The notes: generated by a model from the sequence alone, not told the origin. 64,000 nucleotides of DNA from Sphingobacteriales bacterium (GCA_016711285.1 JADJTG010000013.1:598001-662000); one strand, 5' to 3'. Positions 16,705-28,530 are shown, numbered from the stretch's first letter. Numbers and translations are program-made.

Positions 16705-17163
16705 ATGGCAACACTTCACGAGATAAATATAATGCGCTACACACCGCAATATGAGGCGGCAGTATTAGCGTTATTCAGGAGCAATATTCCTCAATATTTC
16801 GCTCCCGAAGAAGAAAATGAATTGGCAGAATATTTACGGCATCATGCCCACCATCATTATTTAATTACGAATACCGAAAACGAAATATTAGCTTCGGGCG
16901 GCTTTGAAGTACGCGGCAACTCCGGCATTATCGCATGGGATTTTGTACACCCCCAACAGCAGCGAAAAGGTTTGGGAAAATTATTGCTGAACTTCCGTTT
17001 GAATAAATTGCAGCAATATCCAAATGTGCAAATAGTCAGGGTGCGCACTTCGCAGTTTGCTTTTGAATTTTACCAAAAATCAGGATTCATTTTACAAAAC
17101 ATTCAAAAAGATTATTGGGCAAAAGGATTTGATTTGTATGATATGGAAAAATTATTCAGCTAA
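16705..17163 (+). CDS. GNAT family N-acetyltransferase
   Basis: A 152-aa GNAT fold protein. The acetyl-CoA motif reads HPQQQRKGLGKLLL (V..[QR]xxGxG type, about residues 73-86), preceded by the beta-strand ASGGFEVRGNSGIIAWDFV and followed by FYQKSGF, the usual C-terminal motif B. It transfers an acetyl group to an unknown amine. It lies 25 bases after the NlpC/P60 gene with no terminator between, so the two may form an operon. Confidence 0.85.
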   Translation: MATLHEINIMRYTPQYEAAVLALFRSNIPQYFAPEEENELAEYLRHHAHHHYLITNTENEILASGGFEVRGNSGIIAWDFVHPQQQRKGLGKLLLNFRLNKLQQYPNVQIVRVRTSQFAFEFYQKSGFILQNIQKDYWAKGFDLYDMEKLFS

Positions 17164-17293
17164 AAAAAATGTGTTTTTTTAACAACAAATTAGTTCTATT
17201 TTGGCTTTATTATTCTAATTTCGTTGGTGGTGATAAAAGAATATTTTTATCACTTCAAAAAAAACTTTACCAAAATATAAATACATAATTATA

Positions 17294-20089
17294 TTGAATA
17301 TCAATGATTACAATACCCGCGATTATATCATCATCAAAGGAGCGCGAGTACACAATCTAAAAAACATAGATGTCGTTATTCCGCGCAAAAAATTGGTGGT
17401 GATGACTGGCGTTTCCGGTTCGGGAAAATCATCTTTGGCAATTGATACGCTCTTTGCCGAAGGGCAACGCCGCTATGTAGAGAGTTTATCGTCTTATGCG
17501 CGGCAATTTTTGAGCCGTATGGACAAACCCGATGTGGATTATATCAAAGGCATCAGCCCTGCCATTGCCATTGACCAAAAAGTAAGTACGCGCTCTTCGC
17601 GCTCCACCGTAGGCACGCTTACCGAAATTTACGATTATCTGCGCCTGCTCTTTGCCCGCACAGGAAAAACCTACTCGCCTGTGAGCGGAAATGTAGTAAA
17701 AAAACACAGCATCAGCGATGTATGCGATGCTATTGCTGCACAAGCCGAAGGCACACGTCTGCTGATTGCCACGCCCCTCATCAAGCGCAAAGCCACTTGG
17801 AAAGAAGAGCTGCAACTCCTGCAACAAAAAGGTTTTTCGCGGGTGCTGATAGCCGACGAAATGCTCAGTATAGAGCAAGCCATTGAACGTACTGCCACCG
17901 CCGACACTTCCGAAATTTTATTGCTAATTGACCGCTTGGCTGCTGCTGGTGATGATGATGAAACACAAAATCGTGCGGCGGACTCTGTTCAGACGGCATT
18001 TCAGGAGGGCGAAGGCGTGTGCTGCATCATTGATGCCGACAGTCGCAAACGCAGCATATTTTCCAATATTTTTGAAGCCGATGGTCTGCGCTTTGAAGAA
18101 CCCTCAGATGCTTTATTCAATTTCAATACGCCGCAGGGAGCGTGCCGCCGTTGCGAGGGTTTCGGTTCGGTGATTGGTTACGATGAAAATCTTATCATAC
18201 CCAACCGCAATTTATCGGTGTATGAAGATGCCATTGCACCTTGGAAAGGCGAAAAAATGGGCGAATGGAAAGAGGAATTAATTCAGAAAGCGGCACTTTT
18301 TGATTTTCCCATTCACCGCCCTATTCGCCAGCTTACCCCTGAACAATACCGCCTTTTATGGACAGGCAACGACCATTTTGAAGGGCTGAATGCTTTTTTT
18401 GAAATGTTAGAGTCCAACGCCTACAAAGTGCATTATCGTATTATGATGGCACGTTATCGCGGGCGCACAGAATGTCCTGAGTGTCAGGGAACGCGGCTGC
18501 GCAAAGAAACGCAATATGTAAAAATCCAACAAAAAAACCTCTCTGATTTGGTGCTGATGCCGATTGGAGAGTTGTTAAATTTTTTTGATAATTTATCGCT
18601 CAACGAACACGACGGGCAGGTTGCCGGTCGTTTGCTTACAGAAATACGCCAACGCTTGCGCCTCATTGAGCAAGTGGGATTGTCTTATCTGACACTCAAT
18701 CGCTTATCCTCTACCTTGTCGGGTGGCGAAACACAGCGTTTGCATCTCACACGCAGTTTGGGCAGTAATTTGAGTAGTTCTTTGTATTTATTAGATGAGC
18801 CAAGTGTCGGTTTGCACCCGCGCGACACCGAAAATTTGGTTCGTGTACTTAAAAATCTGCGCGATTTAGGCAATACTGTGTTGGTGGTAGAGCACGAAGA
18901 AGCCATTATTCGCGCCGCCGATTATATGATAGATATCGGACCGGCTGCCGGACATTTGGGGGGCGAGGTAGTATTTGTCGGCGATTTCAAAGCATTGCAA
19001 CGCGCCCGAAACAGCCTCACCGCCGATTATATCAACGGCAAGCGAAGCATCACTACACCCGCATTGAGGCGTAGTTTCAGCAATCGTATTTATATAAAAA
19101 ACGCCACTTTGCACAACCTGAAAAACATCAACGTCACCATTCCTTTGCAGGCAATGACGGTGCTTACAGGCGTTAGCGGCTCGGGAAAAAGCACCTTAGC
19201 CAAAAAAATATTAGTTCCGGCATTGCAGAATTATCTAAATGGTGAAGCGGATAAAAACAGCAATCTGGCAAGTGTTGAAGGCGACGCAAAGCAAATATCG
19301 CAGGTGGAAATGATAGACCAAAACCCGCTCGGACGTTCTTCGCGCTCCAATCCGGTTACATATACCAAAGCCTACGACACTATCCGCGATTTATTTTACT
19401 GTCAGAAATTGGCACAAGTGCGTGGCTACAAACCCAAACATTTTTCTTTTAATGTAGAAGGCGGACGCTGCGAAACCTGCAAAGGTGAAGGAGAAGTGGT
19501 GGTGGAGATGCAGTTTTTGGCAGATGTGCACTTAACCTGCGAAGATTGCAAAGGGAAGCGGTTCAAAGAGGAGGTGTTGGAAATAAAATGGAATGATAAA
19601 AATATTTCGGAGGTGTTGGATATGAGTATTGCCGAAGCCCTTGAATTTTTTGCTTCAGAGGCGACCATCGTCAAAGCCTTGCGTCCTTTGTATGATGTAG
19701 GCTTGGAGTATGTGCGTTTGGGGCAAAGCAGCAGCACTTTAAGCGGCGGCGAAGCACAGCGTGTGAAGCTGGCGTATTTTTTGGGTAAAGGAAAAAGTCA
19801 ATCTCCGATATTGTTTCTGTTTGACGAACCAACCACAGGGTTACATTTTCACGATATACACAAATTGATGGCGGCATTTAATGCTTTGGTGGAGCAGGGG
19901 CACACCTTGCTTATCATTGAGCATAATTTGGATATTATAAAATCGGCAGACTGGATAATAGATTTAGGACCCGAAGGCGGCGAAGCGGGCGGATATTTAT
20001 TATATGAGGGTACACCGGAAGGTTTATTGTCGGTAAAAAACTCTTACACTGCACATTATTTAGCCGAAAAATTGCGGGCAACTTCATAA
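17294..20089 (+). CDS. uvrA: Excinuclease ABC subunit A
   Basis: A 931-aa protein, normal UvrA length, the damage-recognition ATPase of nucleotide-excision repair. Two ABC modules are present: Walker [10 protein letters not shown] near residue 40 and GVSGSGKST near 627; signatures LSGGETQR near 476 and LSGGEAQR near 817. The essential zinc finger is intact: CETC, 19 residues, CEDC (about 726-751). The start appears to be TTG at 17294, since no in-frame ATG precedes the conserved [14 protein letters not shown]. Monocistronic, with a strong terminator. Confidence 0.96.
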   Translation: MNINDYNTRDYIIIKGARVHNLKNIDVVIPRKKLVVMTGVSGSGKSSLAIDTLFAEGQRRYVESLSSYARQFLSRMDKPDVDYIKGISPAIAIDQKVSTRSSRSTVGTLTEIYDYLRLLFARTGKTYSPVSGNVVKKHSISDVCDAIAAQAEGTRLLIATPLIKRKATWKEELQLLQQKGFSRVLIADEMLSIEQAIERTATADTSEILLLIDRLAAAGDDDETQNRAADSVQTAFQEGEGVCCIIDADSRKRSIFSNIFEADGLRFEEPSDALFNFNTPQGACRRCEGFGSVIGYDENLIIPNRNLSVYEDAIAPWKGEKMGEWKEELIQKAALFDFPIHRPIRQLTPEQYRLLWTGNDHFEGLNAFFEMLESNAYKVHYRIMMARYRGRTECPECQGTRLRKETQYVKIQQKNLSDLVLMPIGELLNFFDNLSLNEHDGQVAGRLLTEIRQRLRLIEQVGLSYLTLNRLSSTLSGGETQRLHLTRSLGSNLSSSLYLLDEPSVGLHPRDTENLVRVLKNLRDLGNTVLVVEHEEAIIRAADYMIDIGPAAGHLGGEVVFVGDFKALQRARNSLTADYINGKRSITTPALRRSFSNRIYIKNATLHNLKNINVTIPLQAMTVLTGVSGSGKSTLAKKILVPALQNYLNGEADKNSNLASVEGDAKQISQVEMIDQNPLGRSSRSNPVTYTKAYDTIRDLFYCQKLAQVRGYKPKHFSFNVEGGRCETCKGEGEVVVEMQFLADVHLTCEDCKGKRFKEEVLEIKWNDKNISEVLDMSIAEALEFFASEATIVKALRPLYDVGLEYVRLGQSSSTLSGGEAQRVKLAYFLGKGKSQSPILFLFDEPTTGLHFHDIHKLMAAFNALVEQGHTLLIIEHNLDIIKSADWIIDLGPEGGEAGGYLLYEGTPEGLLSVKNSYTAHYLAEKLRATS

Positions 20090-20126
20090 AAAAAGCTGCT
20101 TCTAAATTCATTAGAAGCAGCTTTTT
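20090..20126. terminator. Bidirectional intrinsic terminator
   Basis: A 16-bp perfect stem (AAAAAGCTGCTTCTAA and its complement) with a 5-nt loop, directly after the uvrA stop and 31 bases beyond the convergent DUF1573 gene stop. Confidence 0.92.
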
Positions 20127-20157
20127 ATTTAAAAAATTCTTAAGAAAAATCAAACAA

Positions 20158-20733
20158 TTACTTTGCAGCAGGCTGTACTTGTACGGCAGGTGCAGCAGCA
20201 GCAGCATTCGGATCACCTTCTACATCGCCTTTGATAGTTAAACGAGTAGGATTGGGGTCTGTGTTTGCTTGGAGAGTAACGGTTTTAGTTTGTTTTCCGC
20301 TTTTGCCTTTAGAGTCAAACTGAACTTTGATAGCTGCACTTGCTCCCGGAGCGATAGGCTCTTTTGGATATTCAGGAACGGTGCAACCGCAAGAACCTTT
20401 CGCGCTGCTGATAATGAGCGGCTCTTTGCCTGTATTTTTGAATTTATACTCGTGAGTTACCATTTCACCAGCTTTCACTTTACCGAAATCATATTCCAAT
20501 TCAGCAAATTGCACAGTAGTTTTAGGCATATCAGGATCTACTGTTTGCTCGGCAGCAGCAGGGTCAGTAGCCGGAGTAGCGGCAGCAGCAGCAGGGTCAG
20601 TAGCAGCCGAAGCATCAGCGGCAGCGGCGGCAGTTTCGGTACCGGCAGCAGCGGCATCAGTTTTAGGCTCACTTTTGCAAGAAACTAAAGATACAGCAAA
20701 GCAAATTGCGCTTACAAAAAATAATTTTTTCAT
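20158..20733 (-). CDS. DUF1573 lipoprotein with Ala-rich linker
   Basis: A 191-aa lipoprotein. Signal peptide residues 1-18 with lipobox LVSC, then about 50 residues of Ala/Pro/Thr/Asp-rich linker with imperfect ATDPAAAA repeats. The DUF1573 domain spans about 72-165 (FDFGKVKAGE-type start, NTGKEPLIISS, SCGCTVPEYPKEPIAPG). DUF1573 is an ASPM/SPD-2/Hydin-like beta-sandwich common in Bacteroidota envelope proteins; the function is unsettled. The linker probably lifts the domain off the membrane. It has its own promoter box at 20788-20795. Confidence 0.88.
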   Translation of the reverse strand: MKKLFFVSAICFAVSLVSCKSEPKTDAAAAGTETAAAAADASAATDPAAAAATPATDPAAAEQTVDPDMPKTTVQFAELEYDFGKVKAGEMVTHEYKFKNTGKEPLIISSAKGSCGCTVPEYPKEPIAPGASAAIKVQFDSKGKSGKQTKTVTLQANTDPNPTRLTIKGDVEGDPNAAAAAPAVQVQPAAK

Positions 20734-20787
20734 TTTAATCTGTTGTTTTTATAAATTTTAATTTTTAAGTTGAATAAAATAACGGTG

Positions 20788-20795
20788 CAAATTTA
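20788..20795 (-). promoter_or_regulatory. -7 promoter box (minus) of the DUF1573 gene
   Basis: CAAATTTA on plus reads TAAATTTG on minus, an exact TAnnTTTG, 55 bases before the ATG. Confidence 0.5.
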
Positions 20796-20937
20796 TAGCC
20801 TTTTTAAATTATTTCAACTAAAATCTTAGTTAAAGATTGTTAATGTATTTAAAATATTTTGAGTATTTTGAAATACACAAAATATAAAAGAAAACCAGTA
20901 GCGCGATTTTCTTTTATCAAAGAGATAAAAATTAAGA

Positions 20938-21198
20938 TTAATTTTTAGAAGGTAAAACAGAAACGAAAGTACGGTCTAAGCGTCCTGTTTTAAAAGTTAC
21001 ATAACCATCAGTAGTGGCATAGATAGTGTGGTCTTTTCCCATTGCTACGCCACTGCCTAAGTGGTAGCGTGTACCACGTTGGCGGATAATAATATTACCT
21101 GCAATAGCGGCTTCACCGCCAAATAACTTTACTCCCAAACGTTTGCTGTGGGACTCACGCCCGTTGTCGGTACTACCTACGCCTTTCTTGTGTGCCAT
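20938..21198 (-). CDS. rpmA: 50S ribosomal protein L27
   Basis: An 86-aa protein with the full L27 pattern: [24 protein letters not shown], GxxxxxGxIIxRQRGT, [16 protein letters not shown]. L27 sits near the peptidyl-transferase centre. It is second in the rplU-rpmA operon, 33 bases after rplU on the minus strand. The N-terminus begins directly with the mature sequence, with no Firmicutes-type cleavable extension. Confidence 0.97.
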   Translation of the reverse strand: MAHKKGVGSTDNGRESHSKRLGVKLFGGEAAIAGNIIIRQRGTRYHLGSGVAMGKDHTIYATTDGYVTFKTGRLDRTFVSVLPSKN

Positions 21199-21231
21199 AG
21201 TATTTTAAAAAAAAACAAAAAGTTTAAGAGA

Positions 21232-21537
21232 TTAAATAATGCTGTCAATTTTGATTTTGGTAAATTGTTGGCGGTGTCCGTTTTTAACACGATAGCCTTT
21301 GCGGCGTTTTTTCTTAAAAACAATCACTTTATCGCCTTTGAGGTGCTCAATAATAGTAGCCTTTACCTGTGTGGAAAGGGTAGGAGCACCGATGCTGATA
21401 TTATTGCCATCAGCAGTGAGCAATACTTTGTCGAAGGTCAATTTTTGTCCTGTATCACCACCTAAATGATGTACATAAATTTCCTGTCCTTGCTGCACTT
21501 TTATTTGTTGTCCGGCTATTTCTACAATTGCGTACAT
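21232..21537 (-). CDS. rplU: 50S ribosomal protein L21
   Basis: A 101-aa protein with the conserved start MYAIVEIAGQQIKVQQGQ and the C-terminal KKRRKGYRVKNGHRQ signature of L21, which binds 23S rRNA. First gene of the rplU-rpmA unit. The promoter box at 21577-21584 lies 40 bases upstream. Confidence 0.97.
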   Translation of the reverse strand: MYAIVEIAGQQIKVQQGQEIYVHHLGGDTGQKLTFDKVLLTADGNNISIGAPTLSTQVKATIIEHLKGDKVIVFKKKRRKGYRVKNGHRQQFTKIKIDSII

Positions 21538-21576
21538 AATTATATTGTATTGAGATGTGCTTCAATTTTTGAGGCG

Positions 21577-21584
21577 CAAATATA
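21577..21584 (-). promoter_or_regulatory. -7 promoter box (minus) of rplU-rpmA
   Basis: CAAATATA on plus reads TATATTTG on minus, an exact TAnnTTTG. Confidence 0.55.
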
Positions 21585-21674
21585 GTAATACATTTTGTAA
21601 ATAATAAATTTTTTTAAATGTTTTTAAAAAAACCTTATTAAGTAGCGGTATTTACATACTTTTTATCTTGTCAT

Positions 21675-21706
21675 AACTTTGTCAAAGTTCGAACTTTGAC
21701 AAAGTT
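21675..21706. repeat. Perfect 32-bp palindrome, left boundary of the decayed island
   Basis: Bases 21675-21706 are their own reverse complement. Each half is itself a 15-nt palindrome (AACTTTGTCAAAGTT and AACTTTGACAAAGTT) joined by CG. The right half plus the next five bases (21692-21711) recurs exactly at 28531-28550. Confidence 0.9.
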
Positions 21707-22027
21707 GGGCGACAAAAAAACTAAAAGAAAAATTTGCACCTTTCAAAAAAAGAATTATATTTGTTGCAAACAACGCTTAGGGAAGCGTTGAAGGCTTAGG
21801 GTGAGTAAGTAGTAAATGACAGTTTTTAGTTTTGAATGATGAGTTTTTAGTTAAGTGCATAATTTTCAATTCTCAATTTTTCAATTAATTCCGTCCGTTC
21901 CACGACTATTACAAGGTGATGCAGTGTTAAAAAAACTGTTGCCTTTTAAAAGAAAGAAAAAACTCAATTGCCGCAAGGTATTGGGAGTGCTATATTTTAA
22001 TTTTTAACCATTTAATTTTTTTTCGTT
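21707..22027. other. Non-coding leader region upstream of the broken beta-helix gene
   Basis: No ORF of note. Contents: a -7 box TATATTTG at 21756-21763, a hairpin AACGCTT-AGGG-AAGCGTT near 21771-21788, and a TCAATT-rich stretch (about 21867-21892). If the box is used, the leader of the downstream gene would be more than 250 nt. Confidence 0.5.
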
Positions 22028-25000
22028 ATGAGAAAAAACAAACAACCCGCCGCGCTGCCTTCAAGGATGGCGATAGCGCAGCAACACATTAATTTTATTT
22101 GTCATAAAATGGGGGGGTACTGCGTACTTGCTTCGCTTTATGGAAACCGCAAAGGCTCGTAACCGCTATGGCTATGCTGCTGATATTTGGTAAGGTGGCT
22201 TGGGGGCAAACGACTTATTATGTTGCATTAAATGCTTCTACAAATGGAAATGGAAGCCAGAGTAGTCCATGGAACAACTTTATTGTTTTAAATAGCATGG
22301 ATTTAAATCCGGGAGACATTATTAATATTGCAGGGGATAAAGAAGTGACTACGGGAATATTTTTGGATAGCAATGATAGTGGAACTCCTACTAACCCTGT
22401 AATTATACAAGGCACGCTGGGAGCAGGAGGCATACCTGCAAGCACGATTAGGATAGATGTAAATGATCCTTCTTCTGACCCTGAGCCTAACAATCCTAAC
22501 GTAAATTGCCCTACACCTGAAAGAGCAGTAATATTATTACAAAACACAGCGTACATACAAGTTAAAAACTTGAATTTGATAGGAAATACCTCCAATTTAT
22601 CCGACCCCTCTATCGTAGCGTGTCTTCCTAATTCCAGCGGTTTATCTATTGTCTATGAAGAGAATGATGCGGGAAGTTATACTAATTCTTCGGTAGCTCA
22701 AAAATTGCAAGGCATTAAAGCAGAAAATGTGTATGCTAATGGTTTTAAATTGGCAGGTATTCGTGTAGAATCACGTCCTTATTTTACATTTTTTGATGGA
22801 TTTAATACTTTTAATCCAAATAATTTGTCTCCATCTGCACCTTTGGCTTTGAGTGGAGGAGGTTTTGATGGATTACAAATTTTAAATTGTAAATGCAATA
22901 ATAATTTTCACGCAGGTATTGATATTTTAGGAAAATATGAGTTGGCTATGGGAGGAAAATATTGCATCAGCAATATTTTGATTAAAAACTAGAAGCCAAT
23001 GGAAATAAGGGCATTCCTACTGTTCCCTTTATTGAAAACGGAAATGTTGTCAATTATGGAGGCGACCCCACAGGAAGCGGTATTGTAGTAGGAGGTGTAC
23101 AGGGCTGTTTAATAGAGGGCTGCACTACTTCGGGAAACGGAGTTTTGTGTACTTCTGTAAGTGGTGGTGCCGGAGTGTGGGCTTATGGAAGCGATAAAGT
23201 AACGATACAATTTTGTACCTCTACCAATAATACCTCTCAAACAATAGATGGCGGCGGCTTTGATTTTGATAATTATGTCAGTAACTCTGTGATGCAATAC
23301 AACTATTCTAACAATAATTTGGCTTATGGTTATATGCTGAATCAATGGACAAACTCTAACGGCAATATCACTTTAAACCCCTCCTTTGGAGATGGTAATG
23401 GCAATTATGTTTCGCATAGTTATGTTTATTCCATCGGAAGTGGTGTCGCTTTTTAAAAACAATACCATTCGCTATAATATTAGCCTAAACGATGCAAATG
23501 GTTTAACAAATTTGCCCAATAATGGTGGCTCCCCCTTATTAATTATGGCGGCATTTATATTACAGAAGGAGTGAACTCTAATTGCCCGAATCCCCTTGCG
23601 ATGCAGTTCCTATGGAAGATTGTTATATTTACAATAATACTGTTATAGTAAGCCCCGATAATTATGAAATGCCAGAGCCTACCCCTGCGCCCTTTTTAAA
23701 GCAGATGCCCTGCATTTAGAGAACATGGTGGTTTGCCAACAATATTTTTGTCAATAATACTAACGCTAACCTATTGTATTATGAAAATACTGCGGATATA
23801 AATTTTTATGGCAATAATTATTATGGATTCAATGGTGAAATATCTATATTGAATAGCAAATTTTCGCTCCCCTATACTTCCCTGCGACAATGGAGACAAG
23901 AAACAGGAAAAGAAATGTCAGGTGACCAAGCAACCGGATATAATTTAGAACCTCAATTTCAATCTATTGGCAGTAGCGGAGTTACTTTAAAAACAACATC
24001 GCCTTTGATAGATGCTGCTTTGGTTTGGCAAGATGTGGGAATCCCAAACGTAATCCTTCCGAACCCTATTAATGGGGTCGCAGCTACTAATAATCGGGAT
24101 TTTAACAATACCACACTTTATACGAACACAAACGGCACACTAAGCCCCTACAACGATGCCGTTATGATGTGGGTGCTGATGAGGTTACCTCTATGGCAAA
24201 CTTAACAACCATCAATAGCACAACTATCACAGGTGCTGTTAATTGGACGAATCTCAATAGGTTTGTAAATGGTACTATCACTGTAAATAATGGAGCGATA
24301 CTGACGATTACCAATTGTAATTTTTACTTTGCAAATGCTACATCGGGAATTGTAGTAAATGCCGGTGGAACGCTGATTGTAGATGGTTCTGACTTCACAC
24401 GAAAAGCTTGTGAAAACTGGAAAGGAATTACGGTAAAAGGTAATACCATTGTACCACACCCCAACAATCTCAATGCGAATAGCTTGCAAGGCACCCACCC
24501 GCATCATGGTATCGTGTGGATAAGAAACACCAGCACCATCAGCGAAGCACAAATAGCCATACAAGATATGCACCAAAATACAGGCACTCTGGGTTCGGCT
24601 TACTATTTTCCTGCTACTATCAAAAAAAGAGGCGGGGGTATTGTTTGGGCACAAAACAGCACCTTTGAAAACAATGCCAATGACATAGTACTGCTCCCTT
24701 TTGAAGCAGCTTATAATTTTGGCACTGGCGAAGACCGACAATTAAGTGCTTTAACTACTTGTGGCTTTATTTCTTCTAAAGCATATTTTAGCAACCCTTC
24801 TTATGAATACTTACATATTAGTCTTACTAATCCGGGAAAAGTGGACGTATCTGCAAATATTTTCACTTGCTCCGATAGCAACTTTAGCCTTGCAAAACGC
24901 GGCACTGCCATAAAAATGACCAATACAGATACAGATATATTGAACAACGACTTTCAAAATCTATTTCATGGCATAGATGTATATAACATAGGTTCGGCAA

Positions 25001-26326
25001 GCAGATATGCTACACTGCAAGGCAATAGTATGTCGCAAATGTATAAGGGAATTACGCTCCACACCGCTCCTGCTACGCGCCTGATAGGTAATAGTGTGAG
25101 TATTCACCGAGGCACTGCCGAAATACCCTCTTATGCAGCTTTGGCTATTAGCTCGGCAAGTTTGCAAATAGACGACAACACTTTTGAAAGCACTGCGGGC
25201 ATTTATTGGCCCACCCAACCCAGCCACGGCTTGGTGCTACAAAATTGTTATACAGGCGATGATGCAAGATTTGGACGCGGCAATATCAGAAACAACGGAT
25301 TTAGCGGTTGCTTTGCAGCAGCCACCCAAATAGACGGCGACAACAGCATCAACCAGTTCAACTGCAATGCCTATGGCAACCACCCCCATTACGATTGGTA
25401 CTTGGTGCTGCTAACGGCAACCTCGGAAACGGACTACTCAATGAACAAGGGGATTGTGATAATCAAACACCTGACATTTTCCTTTTGAAAACACCTGGCA
25501 CCCCATATCCAATAGCGAGGCTGGGACTTTTGCGCACATCAACAACCAAGGCGGCAGCCTCCTCAAATTCAATTATATGGCTGCTACCCTCACCGATAAC
25601 ATAACTAACTGGAATGTACAATTTATAGAAGAATGTGATGAAAATTCACAAAATTTAAATTGCACAAGCAAGTATCTACGAAACAGACGATTGTGGCTTG
25701 GGCTTGGCGCAGTGGGATACCTGGCTCAAAAACAATGACCTCGAAAACCTCGTGGGTGCTTTGGAATGTGTGGGCAATACTTGGGCTTTTCAGAATTTGG
25801 CTCTGCTCTATTGGCAAACCAAAACTACAGCCAAATGAGCAGCACCCTCAATGCACTGCCTCCGAGCGAAGGGGATTTTGTGAGGCTTGCTGCTGGCAGC
25901 CAAAAACTTGGAGCAAGCCACCACTACACAAAGCTACAACCTGCACCTGAGCACCGTGCAAAATCTGAGCAACAACAATGCCGGCTATATGGGTGCCTTG
26001 GCAAAGGCTTTTATGGCAGAGTTCAATGGCAACGCCTATTCAAAAAACCCTCCCCTATTGTAGAAGCCGTGCCGCCCGCACCCAAAACACAGCTAAACGG
26101 AGCAAATATGGAGGCGGTGACAGCTTTACTACTACCCAACCCCACCACCGGCAGCGTGCAATGCAGTGGCACAGGCACTTTGTTGATGTATAATACCTTA
26201 GGCCACTTGGTGCATAGCAGTGATATAGTAGCGGGCGGCTACCTCGATTTGAGCCACCTGCCCGCGGGCACCTATTGGTATCGCACTGCGGGCAGCAGCA
26301 CAGCCCGAATATTGATACGCTACTAA
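22028..26326 (+). pseudogene. Frameshifted T9SS right-handed beta-helix protein
   Basis: One coding track, broken by at least ten frameshifts. It begins at ATG 22028 and changes frame in a G7 run (22111-22117) to reach a signal-peptide-like stretch ending KVAWGQ. Frames then switch near 22988, 23450, 23540, 23587, 23690, 23730, 24160, 25410, 25500 and in 25890-26060, mostly inside short homopolymers. Translation across the breaks stays coherent: parallel beta-helix rungs with many Asn/Gly (for example NNTIRYNISLNDANG), a DVGADEV segment near 24160, a second beta-helix region (24170-25480), and a T9SS type A sorting domain ending at 26326. An intact protein would have about 1400 residues. Either a decayed gene or a locally poor consensus; flanking genes outside 21.7-28.5 kb are mostly intact. 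Confidence 0.8.
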
Positions 26327-26422
26327 ATTTTTGCCCACTCTTCAACAGCATCAAGGTATTCTCACCTTGGTGCTGTTTTATGCCATTTTATTATCCTATC
26401 AACAACAAAAAACAACAACAAT

Positions 26423-28509
26423 ATGCGCCCCCTTTCCCTCTTTATAGCGATGCTGCTATTGGGTTTATTGGACTGCCGATGCTCCCAAGCCCAAAACGAC
26501 ACGATGGTTTTTTTTAACAAAACCTACCCCAATGAATACGTCTCTAACGGCTCGGGTATCACTACTTTTTGTATAGAAAATATGCCCGATGGCTACCTGC
26601 TCGCCGGCTCGCGCCTGAGTGGCACAGCAGATGGCAGTATCACTCTCGCCGATATCGACAACATCAAAGACCACATCTACCTGCACAAAATAGACCTACA
26701 CGGCAATACCCTCTGGAAAAAGACATCGTGACCACCCAGTTTGCCGATACTACGGTAGGTTTGCCTACAAGTTCTAATGTGTTGCTACGCAAACAGAATG
26801 GCGATTTTTTATTAACTTATCGCTATACTTTTGGAGATGATAACAAACTAACAGAATTGGCTTGTGTGGATAAAGATGGCAATATGCTTTGGAAAAAACA
26901 ATATCGGAAATACAAAAACTGTATGTCAACTACATTGGGGAACAAACGGATGGTTATATCTTGTATGGCAATATCTATGATGAAGTAACCACGAAAGGAA
27001 TCCTAATGAAAACCGACACTTTGGGCAATATCCTGTGGCAACAACGCTACGGAGAAGATGCGGAACATACACAAATCACCGAATGTTTTAAATCTCCCGA
27101 TGGTGGTTTTATAATGGGGGGCAGGTAATAAGGGAGCAGCCAATAACAATAACATCAGATAAGACATATTTAACACTATTCATAAAAACCGATAGCTTGG
27201 GTAATATACAATGGCAACGGGAAGTAGGTTTATTAGGGTACTTCAGTGGAGGGGGGCAAGTATTTCCCTATACAGACAGCACCTTTTTGGCGCACGCAAC
27301 AACCACCCGACCCTGGGAGGATGACCCTAATTATTATGATTATCAGTTTTATTTTGCCGAATACCGCTACAACAACCCCGAACCCCTTTGGGAAATTAGA
27401 AATGATGTACCCGACAAAGGGTCTTTATATACTGCTTCGCCTAAGTTAATTCGTTTAAACGACGGAAATTTCTTGGGTAAATTCCATGAAGATGACGAAA
27501 CAGTTTTTCCTCTACTCATGAAATTAGACAGTAGCACCTTTGAGGTATTGTGGCAAAAAGGAATGACCTTAGACTCCACTGCTCAAAACTACTGGTACGA
27601 CATAGAAAAAACGCCGGATAACGGTATTATCGTTTGTGGCTTTCAGTATAGTTCGCCGCAAACTTCGTGGGTAGTAAAATTCGACCAGCACGGCAACACC
27701 TGCGCCTTGGGTACGGATAGCACCTACTTATACCCCTGTTTGTGGCAACAACAAGACTATGGCGATGCTTGTGACGACCACAACCCCGTCACCTACAACG
27801 ATACCGTGTTGAGCGATTGCACTTGTGTAGGGGAATATGAGTGTCCTGATTTGCAAAATAGCATAGGTTTTGCTTGTGACGATGGGAATCCTTACTTATG
27901 ACGATATAGTAACAGATACTTGCACCTGCATCGGTACGCCTTATGAGTGTGCCAATTTGCTCCTCAATATTGGCGACAACTGCGATGACGGCAACCCGCT
28001 TACTTATAAAGATAAAGTAACGGAAAATTGCGAATGTATCGGTAAGTTTTATTCTTGCCCTGATTTATTGTCTAACATCGGCTATGCTTGTGATGACGGC
28101 AACCCCAACACCATAATGGATCATTTGAGTGATTCTTGTGTATGTATCGGTTATTGCCCTGAGTTATTTACCTATACTTCATTTTCTTGTAATGACGGCA
28201 ATCCATCTACCATCAATGATATAGTTTCATTTGATTGTATTTGCGGAGGTCAGGTAGTGGGCATCAACGAAATAAATGATGGCAGCATTTTCAACATCTC
28301 GCCCAACCCCGCCCAAGACAGGATAAGCATAGAATGGAGGGGTGCGCCGCCGACAGTGGCGTACATCTACAACATCAAGCAACAATTACAAAGCCGCATC
28401 ACCCTGCAAAGCGGGGAGCAACAGCCTAGATGTAAGCGGCTGGCAGTCGGGGTTGTACTTTGTAAAAGCCGAAGGCGGCACCGCTACCAAATTCAGCATT
28501 GTGCGTTGA
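26423..28509 (+). pseudogene. Frameshifted T9SS beta-propeller-like protein with DDGN repeats
   Basis: The start at 26423 encodes a signal peptide ending in SQAQ. Repeated propeller-like blades follow (patterns such as GYLLAGS ... KIDLHGNTLWKK and GGFIMGG ... DSLGNIQWQ). Frame changes occur near 26725 (A5), 26895 (A6), 27115-27190, 27893 and 28413 (G4). Five Cys-rich repeats of the C..L..NIG..CDDGNP.T type occupy about 27735-28249. A T9SS type A sorting domain (SPNPAQDRISIEW) then runs to TGA at 28507-28509 in a shifted frame. The Cys repeats belong to the same family as those in the protein at 12416. As it stands it cannot make full-length product. Confidence 0.8.
27735..28249 (+). repeat. 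Five diverged DDGN Cys-rich protein repeats
   Basis: Five consecutive units of about 34-36 residues share C-x2-L-x2-x-IG-x-x-C-D/N-D-G/H-N-P-x-T ... C-x-C-x-G. Unlike the 13856-14335 array they are diverged at the DNA level, so the two arrays have different histories. Confidence 0.7.
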
Positions 28510-28530
28510 GCAGCGATAAACAATTTGTGA

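Noticed and set aside
22168..26326. Several separate small genes in the broken beta-helix region
   Set aside because: The pieces join into one continuous protein when single-base shifts are allowed, and only the first piece has a signal peptide and only the last a sorting domain.
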